Source: Halomonas sp. UBA3074 (lineage in GTDB: Bacteria > Pseudomonadota > Gammaproteobacteria > Pseudomonadales > Halomonadaceae). From it: DNA of 64,000 nucleotides. The stretch lies in NCBI RefSeq assembly GCF_002366715.1, contig NZ_DFBS01000045.1, forward strand, positions 434,001 through 498,000, read 5' to 3'. Under the pieces are notes generated by a model, which saw only the letters and a program-made list of their open reading frames with translations, ran no database searches and was not told the origin of the DNA. How positions within the stretch are numbered: position 1 is the first letter of the stretch; each line of letters begins with the position of its first letter. The position numbers and the translations under genes are program-made. Shown in pieces: positions 16,901-24,492 of the stretch.

Positions 16901-17015
16901 TGCCAGCATGGCGGTGGCGTTGATTGGTGGTCTCGGTGTCGCCACGCTGCTAACCCTGGTAGTACTGCCGGTGATGTATTGCGTGTTGTACCGCATCAAG
17001 GTGCATGCCGATTAA
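13971..17015 (+). CDS. RND multidrug efflux permease (AcrB/MexB superfamily)
   Basis: The 1014 residues have the HAE1 architecture: TM1, a large periplasmic loop, TM2-7, a second loop, TM8-12. The N-terminal FPEFTIRNALITTQYPGATPEEVE motif, the TM4 aspartates in GMLVDNAIVVTEG and the TM10 lysine in LIGMVIKNAIVLVEEIN, which together form the proton relay, are visible. The substrate range is not readable. It belongs to the shorter, diverged AcrB-like branch that often pairs with a lipoprotein adaptor, as here. The start lies 1 bp after the adaptor stop. Regulation by the divergent TetR protein is inferred. Confidence 0.93.
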   Translation: MVDYFLRHRAASYLMTVVLLAGGALSFLGMGQLEFPEFTIRNALITTQYPGATPEEVEQEVTSTLEQSIQEMSSIKRISSVSSDGLSQITVELESTVQNEELEQLWDSLRRKVQDAQAALPPGASQSRVNDDFGDVFGFMVNLTGEGYSMPDLADHADFLKRELTLVEGVEKVSLGGEQEERIYIEVDRERLRALNIPLTRLQQLLDTQNAVADAGHLKQDGRRFRITPTGSAANIDDLRALIVSEGDGELVRLSDIADVSRELAEQPQQLYRDMGRPAISLGISFESGVNVVEVGEHLQQRLDELQARTPLGMELNIVYNQPEVVDEAVSGFLVSLIQAVAIVIVVLMLFMGWRSGLLMGFILLITIIGTFMMMRFHGLQLEKISLGALIIALGMLVDNAIVVTEGMLVGLKRGHTIRDSAHQVIRQNAWPLLAATLIAIAAFAPIGLSPDTTGEFIGSLFFVLLYSLLLSWITALTLTPFYFKLFFRNITPGDGQEDPYKGIVYRWVASVIIAGIRFRWVTLVLVVIGLAGAVVGFGSVKNAFFPASNTPIFFVDYRTPEGTDILETQRRVSELEESVMAMPGIRHLTTTVGGGAQRFTLTYSPEDRYASYAQLIIETGDKATQRERMADVERVIKRDHSDIDYKIAPLEVGPAPKAKIEARFYGSDPQVLRQLGDQVEAMFRATPNMTSVRSSWRNRVQAIEPVFLEDTARRLGVTREDLASTLALSTSGSQVGVYRDGSDLIPMVARAIPEQRHDVDNLGSLNVWSEEQGRYITADQVISDITTQVTDPLIMRRNRERMLAVYGEPDPLSGITAASVLAEIRPQVEALELPPGYRLEWGGEYETAGEAQSGLFASLPLGIAMMFILTVVLFNNFRQPLAIWSLVPLTIIGVVGALLLTGLPFSFMALLGTLSLIGMVIKNAIVLVEEINVQLPQHQDRYHAVVRAAVSRVRPVAMAALTTMLGMIPLISDAFFASMAVALIGGLGVATLLTLVVLPVMYCVLYRIKVHAD

Positions 17016-17047
17016 TCCCTCCCCGTTAGGGAGTTCAGCCCTTTTTT

Positions 17048-17072
17048 GCCCCGTGGCGCAATGCCACGGGGC
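17048..17072. other. GC-rich hairpin after the RND operon
   Basis: A perfect 10-bp stem (17048-17057 GCCCCGTGGC, 17063-17072 GCCACGGGGC) with a 5-nt loop lies about 30 bp after the pump stop. A T6 run precedes rather than follows it on the + strand, so it is not a canonical terminator; it may protect the mRNA 3' end. Confidence 0.45.
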
Positions 17073-17344
17073 ATTCACTGCTTCCTAGGTCTTAGCCGCT
17101 CATTAGTGCGTCGATCGTTGATGTCGATACACATTATCCTTTATTAGCCAATTGCGTTGCTTAAAAGCCGCAGCGCCCTATGTGCTAATAAATATAATCT
17201 ACCTCTCAAAATATAAATTATTATCTAAGCCATAACCTACGTTAGTTTATGGATGTTTTCGTTTACTAAAGTTTTCTTTTTAAGCGCTATTTCAACAGCA
17301 TGTTAACTAATTGTTTAGAAAGATATAATAATTAGCTATTAGAC

Positions 17345-17371
17345 TAAAGTTGCTGCGGTTTAGGTCGATAA
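17345..17371 (+). promoter_or_regulatory. Sigma-28 (FliA) promoter of the chemoreceptor gene
   Basis: TAAA at 17345-17348, a 15-bp spacer, then GTCGATAA at 17364-17371 match the flagellar sigma-28 consensus TAAA-N15-GCCGATAA with one mismatch. It is correctly oriented and about 120 bp before the MCP start. The rest of the 475-bp intergenic region is AT-rich with no gene. Confidence 0.8.
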
Positions 17372-17490
17372 CCCTCCCCTCTAAAGAAAGCTTGGCGATC
17401 TTGATTTTTTCTAAAGCCGCTGGTCTGTTTCCAGCTAGATTGTGAAGATTGCCACTAGCTAATATATCTAGTCTGGAGAAAGTGCTCACT

Positions 17491-19206
17491 ATGAATCGTC
17501 TGCTTAGTAACTTATCAATCAAAACGGGGTTAACCCTCGTTCTCGCTATTTTTTCATTATTAATTCTCATTATTGCGTTTCTGGGTTATCGCTCAGGTGA
17601 AGAGGGTAGTTCTTCACTGAGAGAGGTGGATAGTGCTGCCGATCAAATGCGATCGGTTAATCGAGGCCAACTGCTAATCGCTAACGCACAGCTTTTTTAC
17701 GTCAATAGCTTTGTCGCCGCTAATGAAGTCGATGCCGCTTCGGCCAGCAGTTACCTGGATCAAGCCCAAGACACGCAGGAGGAGGCGCAGCAATACTTTA
17801 CAGAGTTTGCATCAATAGCTTATCAGACGGCGCTTGTCGAAACGCTGATCGCGAGCTTCCAGCGCTTGATGGAGCAGGGGGTAATGCCACTCGAAACAGC
17901 GTTGGCCACCGGTGATCAAGAGCAGTTTCGAACCGCCAGAGAGACGGCCAGTGATTTAAATCAGCAGTTTTTAGAGGCTAGCGCCGCCTACAATGACGAC
18001 ATGGCTGAACAGAACGGCTTGATGATTGACGACTACGAAAGTGATATGCAACTGATCGGCTACATTGATATTGCCGTTTTGGTATTGGCTGCGTTAATGG
18101 TTCTGTTTGTGCGCATTGCCATGGTGGGATCCATTGTTAAACCGTTAAATGAGGCGGTGACGCATTTTCAGCGTATTGCCCAAAATGATCTATCGGGCCA
18201 CGTCAGTGACCGTGGCAGCAACGAGCTCGGTAAGCTGTTTAGTGCCATGCAGCATATGCAAAGTGGCTTAGCCAAAACGGTGTCGGAAGTGCGCGACAGC
18301 AGTGGTTCGATTCATATTGGCGCGCGTGAAATTGCCAGTGGCAACACGGATTTATCCTCACGCACTGAGCAGCAGGCATCTTCGCTGCAAGAGACGGCTG
18401 CGAGCATGGAGCAGTTGACCGCCACTGTGAAACAGAATGCCGATAACGCCCGCCAAGCCAGCCAGTTGGCGAACGATGCCTCGAACACTGCCAGCAACGG
18501 CGGCGAAGTGGTGGAGCAGGTGATTACCACCATGCACGGTATTTCTAGCAGCTCGCAGAAAGTGGCGGATATTATCAGTGTTATCGATTCTATCGCTTTT
18601 CAAACCAATATCCTGGCACTCAATGCCTCGGTGGAAGCGGCACGGGCGGGTGAGCAGGGCCGCGGTTTTGCGGTAGTGGCCAGCGAAGTACGCAATCTAG
18701 CCAGTCGTAGTGCCGATGCCGCTAAGGAGATCAAAGCACTGATTGATGCCTCGTCTACCCAGGTGCAAGAAGGCTCTGTATTAGTCGCCAGCGCAGGGGA
18801 GACGATGCGCGACGTGGTCGCTTCGGTGCGCCGCGTCACCGATATCATGGATGAGATATCGGCGGCTTCCCAGGAGCAGAGCTCAGGCATTGAACAGGTC
18901 AACCAAGCGGTTGCCCAGATGGATGAAGTGACCCAACAGAACGCGGCGCTTGTTCAGCAGGCTTCGTCTGCGGCAAGCTCGCTGGAAGAGCAGGCCGCGC
19001 GGCTTGCGAGCGTTGTTTCGGTCTTTCGACTAGCGGATGGGGAGTGCCATACACCACCAGCGCCGCTAACCGCGCCCAAGCACTCATCTCAACCATTATC
19101 TCAACCATTATCTCAACAGCAGCCCGCGCTAATGCGGCCAGCGGCGCAAAGCCAAGCTAGCCGCACTACTACGGTGAGCGCTGAGGACGATTGGGAAGCA
19201 TTTTAA
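17491..19206 (+). CDS. Methyl-accepting chemotaxis protein
   Basis: The 571 residues from the ATG at 17491 show TM1 (about 11-33), a periplasmic four-helix-bundle-type sensor (about 35-188), TM2 (about 190-213), HAMP, and a cytoplasmic signalling domain with the hairpin tip DSIAFQTNILALNASVEAARAGEQGRGFAVVA. The C-terminus ends DDWEAF, a DWEAF tail resembling the NWETF pentapeptide that tethers CheR/CheB, after a linker with a short tandem repeat (SQPLSQPLSQ). GTG at 17482 is an alternative start, because GGAG is 12 bp before the ATG. The sigma-28 promoter links it to flagellar expression. The ligand is unknown. Confidence 0.93.
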   Translation: MNRLLSNLSIKTGLTLVLAIFSLLILIIAFLGYRSGEEGSSSLREVDSAADQMRSVNRGQLLIANAQLFYVNSFVAANEVDAASASSYLDQAQDTQEEAQQYFTEFASIAYQTALVETLIASFQRLMEQGVMPLETALATGDQEQFRTARETASDLNQQFLEASAAYNDDMAEQNGLMIDDYESDMQLIGYIDIAVLVLAALMVLFVRIAMVGSIVKPLNEAVTHFQRIAQNDLSGHVSDRGSNELGKLFSAMQHMQSGLAKTVSEVRDSSGSIHIGAREIASGNTDLSSRTEQQASSLQETAASMEQLTATVKQNADNARQASQLANDASNTASNGGEVVEQVITTMHGISSSSQKVADIISVIDSIAFQTNILALNASVEAARAGEQGRGFAVVASEVRNLASRSADAAKEIKALIDASSTQVQEGSVLVASAGETMRDVVASVRRVTDIMDEISAASQEQSSGIEQVNQAVAQMDEVTQQNAALVQQASSAASSLEEQAARLASVVSVFRLADGECHTPPAPLTAPKHSSQPLSQPLSQQQPALMRPAAQSQASRTTTVSAEDDWEAF

Positions 19207-19224
19207 ACCAATGATGCTCGTCGC

Positions 19225-20085
19225 TTATTGATTCGATGCCCTAAGCGCCGCGGTTACTTCTTCCACCTGAAGGCGCAGGCTTTGCAGGCCGCCGCCGGAG
19301 AGATACCACAGCGCCGGGGTGAGCATCACAAGCTGCGGTTCTGCGCCTGCCTCCGCCAGGGTGGCACGCAGTTGGTCGCCGTTGGCGGGTTCGTCGCCAA
19401 TGGCGGCGCTGCGATCGATCACCAGCACTACCTCGGGATTGATGTCGGCGATGGCCTCAGCTGAAAGGGGCGTGAACGTTCGGTTGCCACGTTTTACTGA
19501 TGTGACGTTATCGGGCATGGCGAGTGCCTCGACGCCTAAAACCTCATGGACCACCGGGTGCTGGTTGAGCATCAGGTTGCCGCCATTATGGGTTACCACC
19601 AGCGTGGTGGGGGCGTCGATTAGGGCGTCACGTTGACGCTCGATCTCGGCATGCAGGGTCTCAAGCGCTTCTTCTGCGTCGTTTTCTACTGCTAGCTGGC
19701 GGGCCAGTTCGCGTACGTTGGCATCGAAGGCGGCGAGATAGTCATCGCCGGTGACGCCGGTATTTAGCAGTGGCGCGATGTCGCCAAGCTCGGCTTCCCA
19801 GTCGCCCTGGCGACCGGTGTAGAGGATGAGGCTTGGTTGGCTGGCGCGTATAGCGTCCATGTCGGGTGAGCGCAGGCCGCCGATATCGGCATAGTGATCA
19901 GCTCGGTATTGCGCCAGGTAAGCGGGCAGATTCTGTTTGGGAACCCCGACGACCTGCTCGCTAAGGCCCAGCGCATCCAGGGTGTCCAGGCTGCCTAAAT
20001 CGAAGCTGGCAATGCGCGAATCGGCGCTAGCGGCAGCGCTGGCCATTGAGAGTAATAGCGTGGTAGTGATGGTTTTCAGCGTCAC
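19225..20085 (-). CDS. Orphan siderophore-type ABC substrate-binding protein
   Basis: The 286-residue protein starts at GTG (20085) with AAAGGG upstream. A signal peptide (about 1-21, ASA-DS) precedes a class III (FatB/YclQ-like) periplasmic binding fold: IASFDLGSLDTLDALGL, VVGVPKQNLPAYL, DIGGLRSPDMDAIRASQPSLILY, then TPLSAEAIADINPEVVLVIDRSAAIG. These are the landmarks of petrobactin/catecholate-type Fe(III)-siderophore binders. No permease, ATPase or receptor gene is adjacent, so it must borrow a transporter or be a relic. It is convergent with the MCP gene, 18 bp apart. Confidence 0.85.
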   Translation of the reverse strand: MTLKTITTTLLLSMASAAASADSRIASFDLGSLDTLDALGLSEQVVGVPKQNLPAYLAQYRADHYADIGGLRSPDMDAIRASQPSLILYTGRQGDWEAELGDIAPLLNTGVTGDDYLAAFDANVRELARQLAVENDAEEALETLHAEIERQRDALIDAPTTLVVTHNGGNLMLNQHPVVHEVLGVEALAMPDNVTSVKRGNRTFTPLSAEAIADINPEVVLVIDRSAAIGDEPANGDQLRATLAEAGAEPQLVMLTPALWYLSGGGLQSLRLQVEEVTAALRASNQ

Positions 20086-20098
20086 GACAAGCCCTTTT

Positions 20099-20132
20099 AT
20101 GAGAAATTAAATCATATGCAATGTTTTCTCAT
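20099..20132. promoter_or_regulatory. Inverted repeat upstream of the siderophore-binding protein gene
   Basis: ATGAGAAA (20099-20106) and TTTCTCAT (20125-20132) flank an AT-rich 18-bp centre, 14 bp upstream of the start codon. This is where an iron regulator could act, but the centre is not a good Fur box. Confidence 0.3.
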
Positions 20133-20194
20133 CATCGCAGCAAGCGAGTGCGCTGTCTCGATTCAATAAAGGAACGCTGCGTTGCGTAGAACGC

Positions 20195-20218
20195 GACCGC
20201 CTCTCAAAGGAGGCGGTC
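20195..20218 (-). terminator. Hairpin downstream of preA
   Basis: A perfect 9-bp inverted repeat (20195-20203 GACCGCCTC, 20210-20218 GAGGCGGTC) with a 6-nt loop lies 30 bp past the preA stop. It has no T-run. It is the likely end of the preT-preA transcript, with or without Rho. Confidence 0.45.
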
Positions 20219-20248
20219 GTTATGGCTTGAGTGAGGCAGTGGACGTCG

Positions 20249-21592
20249 TTAAGAGGCGACGCGGAAGGGGTTACGCGGATCGTTATCCCAAGCTAGGAAC
20301 GGCTTGCCGGTTTCCTGAGGCACCATGGTGATGCAGTTCTCTACGGGGCAGGTGATTTGGCACAGGTTGCAGCCCACGCACTCGTCTTCGATGACCTCGT
20401 AGCGGCGTGCGCCGTCCTGCTTGGTGAGCTTTGCAATCGACTGGTGAGAGGTGTCTTCGCAGGCGATATAGCAGCGGCCACACTCGATGCACAAATCCTG
20501 GTTGATATGGGCGATGGTCTTGAAGTTGATATCCAGATGCTTCCAGTCGGTGGTGTGTGGCACCGCCTTGCGGGAAAACGCCTCGATGGAGTCGTAGCCT
20601 TTTTCCGCCATCCAGCGGGAGAGGCCGTCTTTCATCTCCTCTACAATCCTAAAACCGTTGAGCATGGCAGCGGTGCACACCTGTACGCTACCAGCGCCCA
20701 AGGCGATAAATTCCGCCGCATCCCGCCAGGTGGAAATACCGCCGATGCCTGAAATAGGTAGCGTGGGTGTGGCTGGGTCACGGGCAATTTCTGCCACCAT
20801 GTTCAGGGCGATGGGTTTCACGGCGCTGCCGCAGTAGCCGCCGTGGGTGCTCTGGTGGCCGACGGTGGGCTTGGCGACCATGTTGTCCAGGTCGATGCTG
20901 GTGATCGAGTTGATGGTGTTAATCAGCGAAACCGCATCCGCGCCGCCCCGTAGCGCCGCCTGGGCACCTACGCGAATATCGGTGATGTTGGGGGTGAGTT
21001 TGACGATCACCGGCTTGGAGTAGTGTTTTTTACACCAGTAGGTGACTTTTTCGATCAGATCCGGGTTTTGGCCCACCGCCGCGCCCATGCCGCGCTCCGG
21101 CATGCCGTGGGGGCAGCCCAGGTTGAGCTCAATACCGTCCGCGCCGGTGGCTTCTACCAACGGCAAAATGTAGGCCCAGGCTTCCTCGTTGCAAGGCACC
21201 ATGATGGAGACGATTAGCGCCCGGTCGGGCCAATCCTTCTTCACCTGGGTGATCTCTTTAAGGTTGATCTCCAGCGAACGGTCGGTAATCAGCTCGATAT
21301 TGTTAAAGCCAATCACCTCGCGGTTCTTGCCGTAGTGGGCGGAGTAGCGGGAGGAGACGTTGACCGCTGCGGGCTCTTCGCCGAGGGTTTTCCACACCAC
21401 GCCGCCCCAGCCTGCTTCATAGGCGCGCACGACGTTATAGGCTTTGTCGGTGGGCGGGGCAGAGGCCAGCCAGAACGGGTTCGGGGCTTTGATGCCGGCA
21501 AAATTCACCGACAGATCAACGCCATTGACCACGCTGTCGCCGCTGTTTTTCTTGCCTGGAAAAGAGAGGGTGTTGAAAGGCGTGGTGTTCAT
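20249..21592 (-). CDS. preA: NAD-dependent dihydropyrimidine dehydrogenase, subunit PreA
   Basis: The 447-residue FMN TIM-barrel is fused to a C-terminal ferredoxin pair. The barrel shows FWLASAPPTDK, LNLGCPHGMPERGMGAAVGQ and VIVKLTPNITDI; the ferredoxin carries two 4Fe-4S motifs, CIECGRCYIAC and CVGCNLCQITC. With PreT it reduces uracil or thymine to the 5,6-dihydro form. The position of the catalytic Cys of mammalian DPD (GLACGQ) is Val here (GAAVGQ), as I recall from other bacterial PreA proteins. The start overlaps the preT stop (ATGA) with CAGGAGG upstream. The pathway continues with the dihydropyrimidinase and amidohydrolase genes upstream on the same strand. Confidence 0.93.
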   Translation of the reverse strand: MNTTPFNTLSFPGKKNSGDSVVNGVDLSVNFAGIKAPNPFWLASAPPTDKAYNVVRAYEAGWGGVVWKTLGEEPAAVNVSSRYSAHYGKNREVIGFNNIELITDRSLEINLKEITQVKKDWPDRALIVSIMVPCNEEAWAYILPLVEATGADGIELNLGCPHGMPERGMGAAVGQNPDLIEKVTYWCKKHYSKPVIVKLTPNITDIRVGAQAALRGGADAVSLINTINSITSIDLDNMVAKPTVGHQSTHGGYCGSAVKPIALNMVAEIARDPATPTLPISGIGGISTWRDAAEFIALGAGSVQVCTAAMLNGFRIVEEMKDGLSRWMAEKGYDSIEAFSRKAVPHTTDWKHLDINFKTIAHINQDLCIECGRCYIACEDTSHQSIAKLTKQDGARRYEVIEDECVGCNLCQITCPVENCITMVPQETGKPFLAWDNDPRNPFRVAS

Positions 21593-22968
21593 GCGGCCTC
21601 CTGCTGGGCGGCGAGCGCTTGATGGATGGCGTGAGCTGCCAGCTTGCCGTGCTGCACGGCTTGCACGGTGAGGTCTTGGCCGGGTTTCACACAGTCGCCC
21701 CCGGCGTAAACGTTGGGCAGTGAGGTTTGGAACATCTCATTGACGTGAATGCGATCGCCGTCGTGGGCAAGCTCCGCTGCAGTGGCGTCGCGTAAGCTTT
21801 CGCCAGCGAAGCCTTGGCCGATGGCGGTGAAAACGGCATCAGCCGGAATCTCAAAGGATTCGCCGGTGGGTGTTAATCGCCCCTCTTGATCGTGGGTGTT
21901 AGCAAAGCGCATGCCTGCCACCTGCCCTTGCTCATTCAGCAGAATCTCATCGGGCTGCGCCCAGGTCACCATGCGCACGCCGTTGGCCTTGGCGATCTCC
22001 TGTTCATGGTCGGTGGCGGACATCGCCTCAACACCACGGCGATACACCAGCGTGACTTCAGCCGCGCCCAGTCGCGCCATTTGCGTGGCCATATCGATCG
22101 CCGTATTGCCTGCGCCAATCACGATGCAGCGCTTGGCCACGGCCAAGCTGCCCAGGTCATCGGTCTGGCGTAGGGTTTTGATGTAGTCCACCGCAGGCAT
22201 CAGGCCCGGAGCATCCTCGCCGGTTAGCCCCAGCGTACGGCTGGCCCCCAACCCCAAGCCCAGGAATACGCTGTCGTACTGCTGGCGCAGGGTGTCGAGG
22301 GTGAGGTTGTCGCCCAGGCGCTGGCCGTACTGAAGGTCGATGCCGCCGACTTCCAGCAAGAACTCGACTTCTTTACGGGCAAAGTCATCGGTCATCTTGT
22401 ATCGGGCGATACCGTACTCGTTAAGCCCGCCGGGCTTTTGCTCCGCTTCAAACATCGTCACCTGATGGCCCAGCATTGCTAGGCGATGGGCGCAGGAGAG
22501 GCCCGCAGGCCCGGCACCCACCACGGCGATGTGTCGGCCAGTGCTAGCGGCGCGTTTAAAGGGGTGGCTCTCAAACTGCATGTGATCGGTGGCGTGGCGC
22601 TGGAGCAGGCCAATCAGCACCGGCTGACATTCGGCGTCGTGGTTACGCACGCAGCTGCGCTCGCAGAGAATTTCGGTGGGGCACACGCGGGCACAGCTGC
22701 CGCCGAGGATATTGGCTTCCAGAATGGTTTCTGCTGCGCCATTAATGTTGTTTTCGCTGATCTGGCGAATAAAGCTCGGAATGTCGATGTCCGACGGGCA
22801 GGCCTCGACGCAGGGCGCGTCGAAGCAGTAGAGGCAGCGCTGGCTTTCAATGATGGCCTGGCGCGGCGTCAGCGGCGGGTGCAGATCGCTGAAATTATGC
22901 GCCAACGTCGCTGGGTCGTAGGTGCCGATCTCTTTTGCGCTGGGCAGATGATCAAGTGAATGGGTCAC
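21589..22968 (-). CDS. preT: NAD-dependent dihydropyrimidine dehydrogenase, subunit PreT
   Basis: The 459-residue GltD-like flavoprotein starts at GTG (22968). The N-terminal half carries Fe-S cysteines (CLYCFDAPCVEACPSDIDIP, then CARVCPTEILCERSC). Two Rossmann motifs follow: VVGAGPAGLSCAHRLAMLGHQV for FAD and CIVIGAGNTAIDMA for NAD(P). The C-terminus has VYAGGDCVKPGQ. It passes electrons between NADH and PreA. It overlaps preA by 4 nt and lies 53 bp after the dihydropyrimidinase gene. Confidence 0.93.
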   Translation of the reverse strand: MTHSLDHLPSAKEIGTYDPATLAHNFSDLHPPLTPRQAIIESQRCLYCFDAPCVEACPSDIDIPSFIRQISENNINGAAETILEANILGGSCARVCPTEILCERSCVRNHDAECQPVLIGLLQRHATDHMQFESHPFKRAASTGRHIAVVGAGPAGLSCAHRLAMLGHQVTMFEAEQKPGGLNEYGIARYKMTDDFARKEVEFLLEVGGIDLQYGQRLGDNLTLDTLRQQYDSVFLGLGLGASRTLGLTGEDAPGLMPAVDYIKTLRQTDDLGSLAVAKRCIVIGAGNTAIDMATQMARLGAAEVTLVYRRGVEAMSATDHEQEIAKANGVRMVTWAQPDEILLNEQGQVAGMRFANTHDQEGRLTPTGESFEIPADAVFTAIGQGFAGESLRDATAAELAHDGDRIHVNEMFQTSLPNVYAGGDCVKPGQDLTVQAVQHGKLAAHAIHQALAAQQEAA

Positions 22969-23021
22969 GGTCGTTTCTCCCTGGTCCTTCTGGACTGTTC
23001 TGTTCTTCGTAGGGGCCGGGA

Positions 23022-24461
23022 TTAGCGAGTTACCGCCACAGGGGCATTCAGCTCGGCGCGTTTTGCGAGCAGCTCGAACACGCCGGGGTAGGCGGGGCGT
23101 TCCAAGTAGCGTCCTGCGCCGCGTTCGGCATGGAGTTCACCGTCCCGCCATGTCCACTTGCCCTGGCTAATGGTATGACGGGCAATGCCGCGCACCGTTT
23201 TGCCCTCGAAGATGTTGAAGTCGACGTTCTGATGGTGGGTTTTAGCGGAGATCGTGCGCGTACCATTCGGGTCCCACACCACGATGTCAGCATCGGAGCC
23301 CACTTGGATCGCCCCCTTACGCGGGTAGAGGTTGAAGATTTTGGCGGTATTGGTAGAGGTGACCGCGACAAACTCCTGGGGCGAAAGCTTGCCGGTATTC
23401 ACGCCTTCGTCCCACAGTACGGCCAAGCGGTCTTCCACGCCTGCGGTGCCGTTGGGGATCTTGGTGAAGTCATCTTTCCCTGCGGCCTTTTGCTCTTCGC
23501 AGAAACAGCAGTGGTCGGTGGCGGTGGTTTGCAGGTTGCCGGATTGCAAACCGTGCCAAAGCGCTTCCTGATGGCCTTTAGGTCGGAAGGGCGGGCTCAT
23601 CACATGGGCGGCGGCAGTCGCCCAGTCCGGGTTTTGATAAACGCTATCGTCGATCACTAGATGGCCCGCTAAGCACTCGCCAAACACCGGGTGGCCCTGC
23701 TGGCGAGCGTAGGCGATTTCATCCACTGCGTCCTTGGTTGAAACGTGTACCAAATAAACCGGTGCACCCAGGGTGCTGGCAATACGAATTGCCCGGCTGG
23801 CGGCTTCGCCTTCCACCTGGGGCGGTCGGGAAAGCGGGTGCGCTTCTGGCCCGGTCATCCCCTGGGCGAGCAGCTTTTGCTGCATGTGGTAGACCAGCTC
23901 GCCGTTTTCCGCGTGTACGGTGGGAATAGCGCCCAGCTCCAGGCAGCGGGAAAAACTCTCCACCAGGATATCGTCGGTGGCCATTATCGCGCCCTTGTAG
24001 GCCATAAAGTGCTTGAAGCTGTTAACGCCGTGATCCCGCACCAGCGTCCCCATCTCTTCTTTGACGCTCTCGTCCCACCAGGTTATGGCCACGTGGAAAG
24101 CGAAGTCGGTGGCGGCTTTTTCGGCCCAGCCTTGCCAAGTGTTAAACGCTTCCAGCAGCGACTGGCCGGGGCTTGGGATCACGAAGTCGATGATGGTTGT
24201 CGTGCCGCCTGCCATGGCCGCGGCGGTGCCAGTGTAGAAATCTTCGCTGGCCACCGCGCCCATAAACGGCATCTGCATATGGGTGTGGGGGTCGATACCG
24301 CCGGGCATCACCAATTGGTGGCTGGCATCGACGATCTCGCAGCCTTCCGGCACGTCTAAATCGGTGCCGATGGCGTGGATTTTTCCATCGACGCAGAGCA
24401 CGTCGGCGCGGTAGGTGTCGGCGTGGGTGACGACGGTGCCGCCTTTGATCAATAAGCTCAT
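23022..24461 (-). CDS. hydA: Dihydropyrimidinase (D-hydantoinase)
   Basis: The 479-residue cyclic amidohydrolase has metal ligands in MPGGIDPHTHMQMPFMG (HxH), the carbamylated lysine in SFKHFMAYKG, His residues in HAENGELV and YLVHVSTKDAV, and the final Asp of TATDHCCFCEEQK. It opens 5,6-dihydrouracil or dihydrothymine to N-carbamoyl-beta-alanine (or the methyl analogue), step 2 of reductive pyrimidine catabolism. AGGAGCG precedes the ATG. The gene sits between the beta-ureidopropionase gene (31 bp upstream) and preT. It may also act on hydantoins. Confidence 0.94.
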   Translation of the reverse strand: MSLLIKGGTVVTHADTYRADVLCVDGKIHAIGTDLDVPEGCEIVDASHQLVMPGGIDPHTHMQMPFMGAVASEDFYTGTAAAMAGGTTTIIDFVIPSPGQSLLEAFNTWQGWAEKAATDFAFHVAITWWDESVKEEMGTLVRDHGVNSFKHFMAYKGAIMATDDILVESFSRCLELGAIPTVHAENGELVYHMQQKLLAQGMTGPEAHPLSRPPQVEGEAASRAIRIASTLGAPVYLVHVSTKDAVDEIAYARQQGHPVFGECLAGHLVIDDSVYQNPDWATAAAHVMSPPFRPKGHQEALWHGLQSGNLQTTATDHCCFCEEQKAAGKDDFTKIPNGTAGVEDRLAVLWDEGVNTGKLSPQEFVAVTSTNTAKIFNLYPRKGAIQVGSDADIVVWDPNGTRTISAKTHHQNVDFNIFEGKTVRGIARHTISQGKWTWRDGELHAERGAGRYLERPAYPGVFELLAKRAELNAPVAVTR

Positions 24462-24492
24462 GGTTCGCTCCTGGGGTAATTGACTGAGGGGC

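Noticed and set aside
17048..17072. Intrinsic terminator after the RND operon
   Set aside because: The T-run precedes the stem instead of following it, so it is kept only as a hairpin.
20099..20132. Fur box upstream of the siderophore-binding protein gene
   Set aside because: Only the 8-bp outer arms are symmetric; the centre does not follow the Fur consensus, so it is reported only as an inverted repeat.
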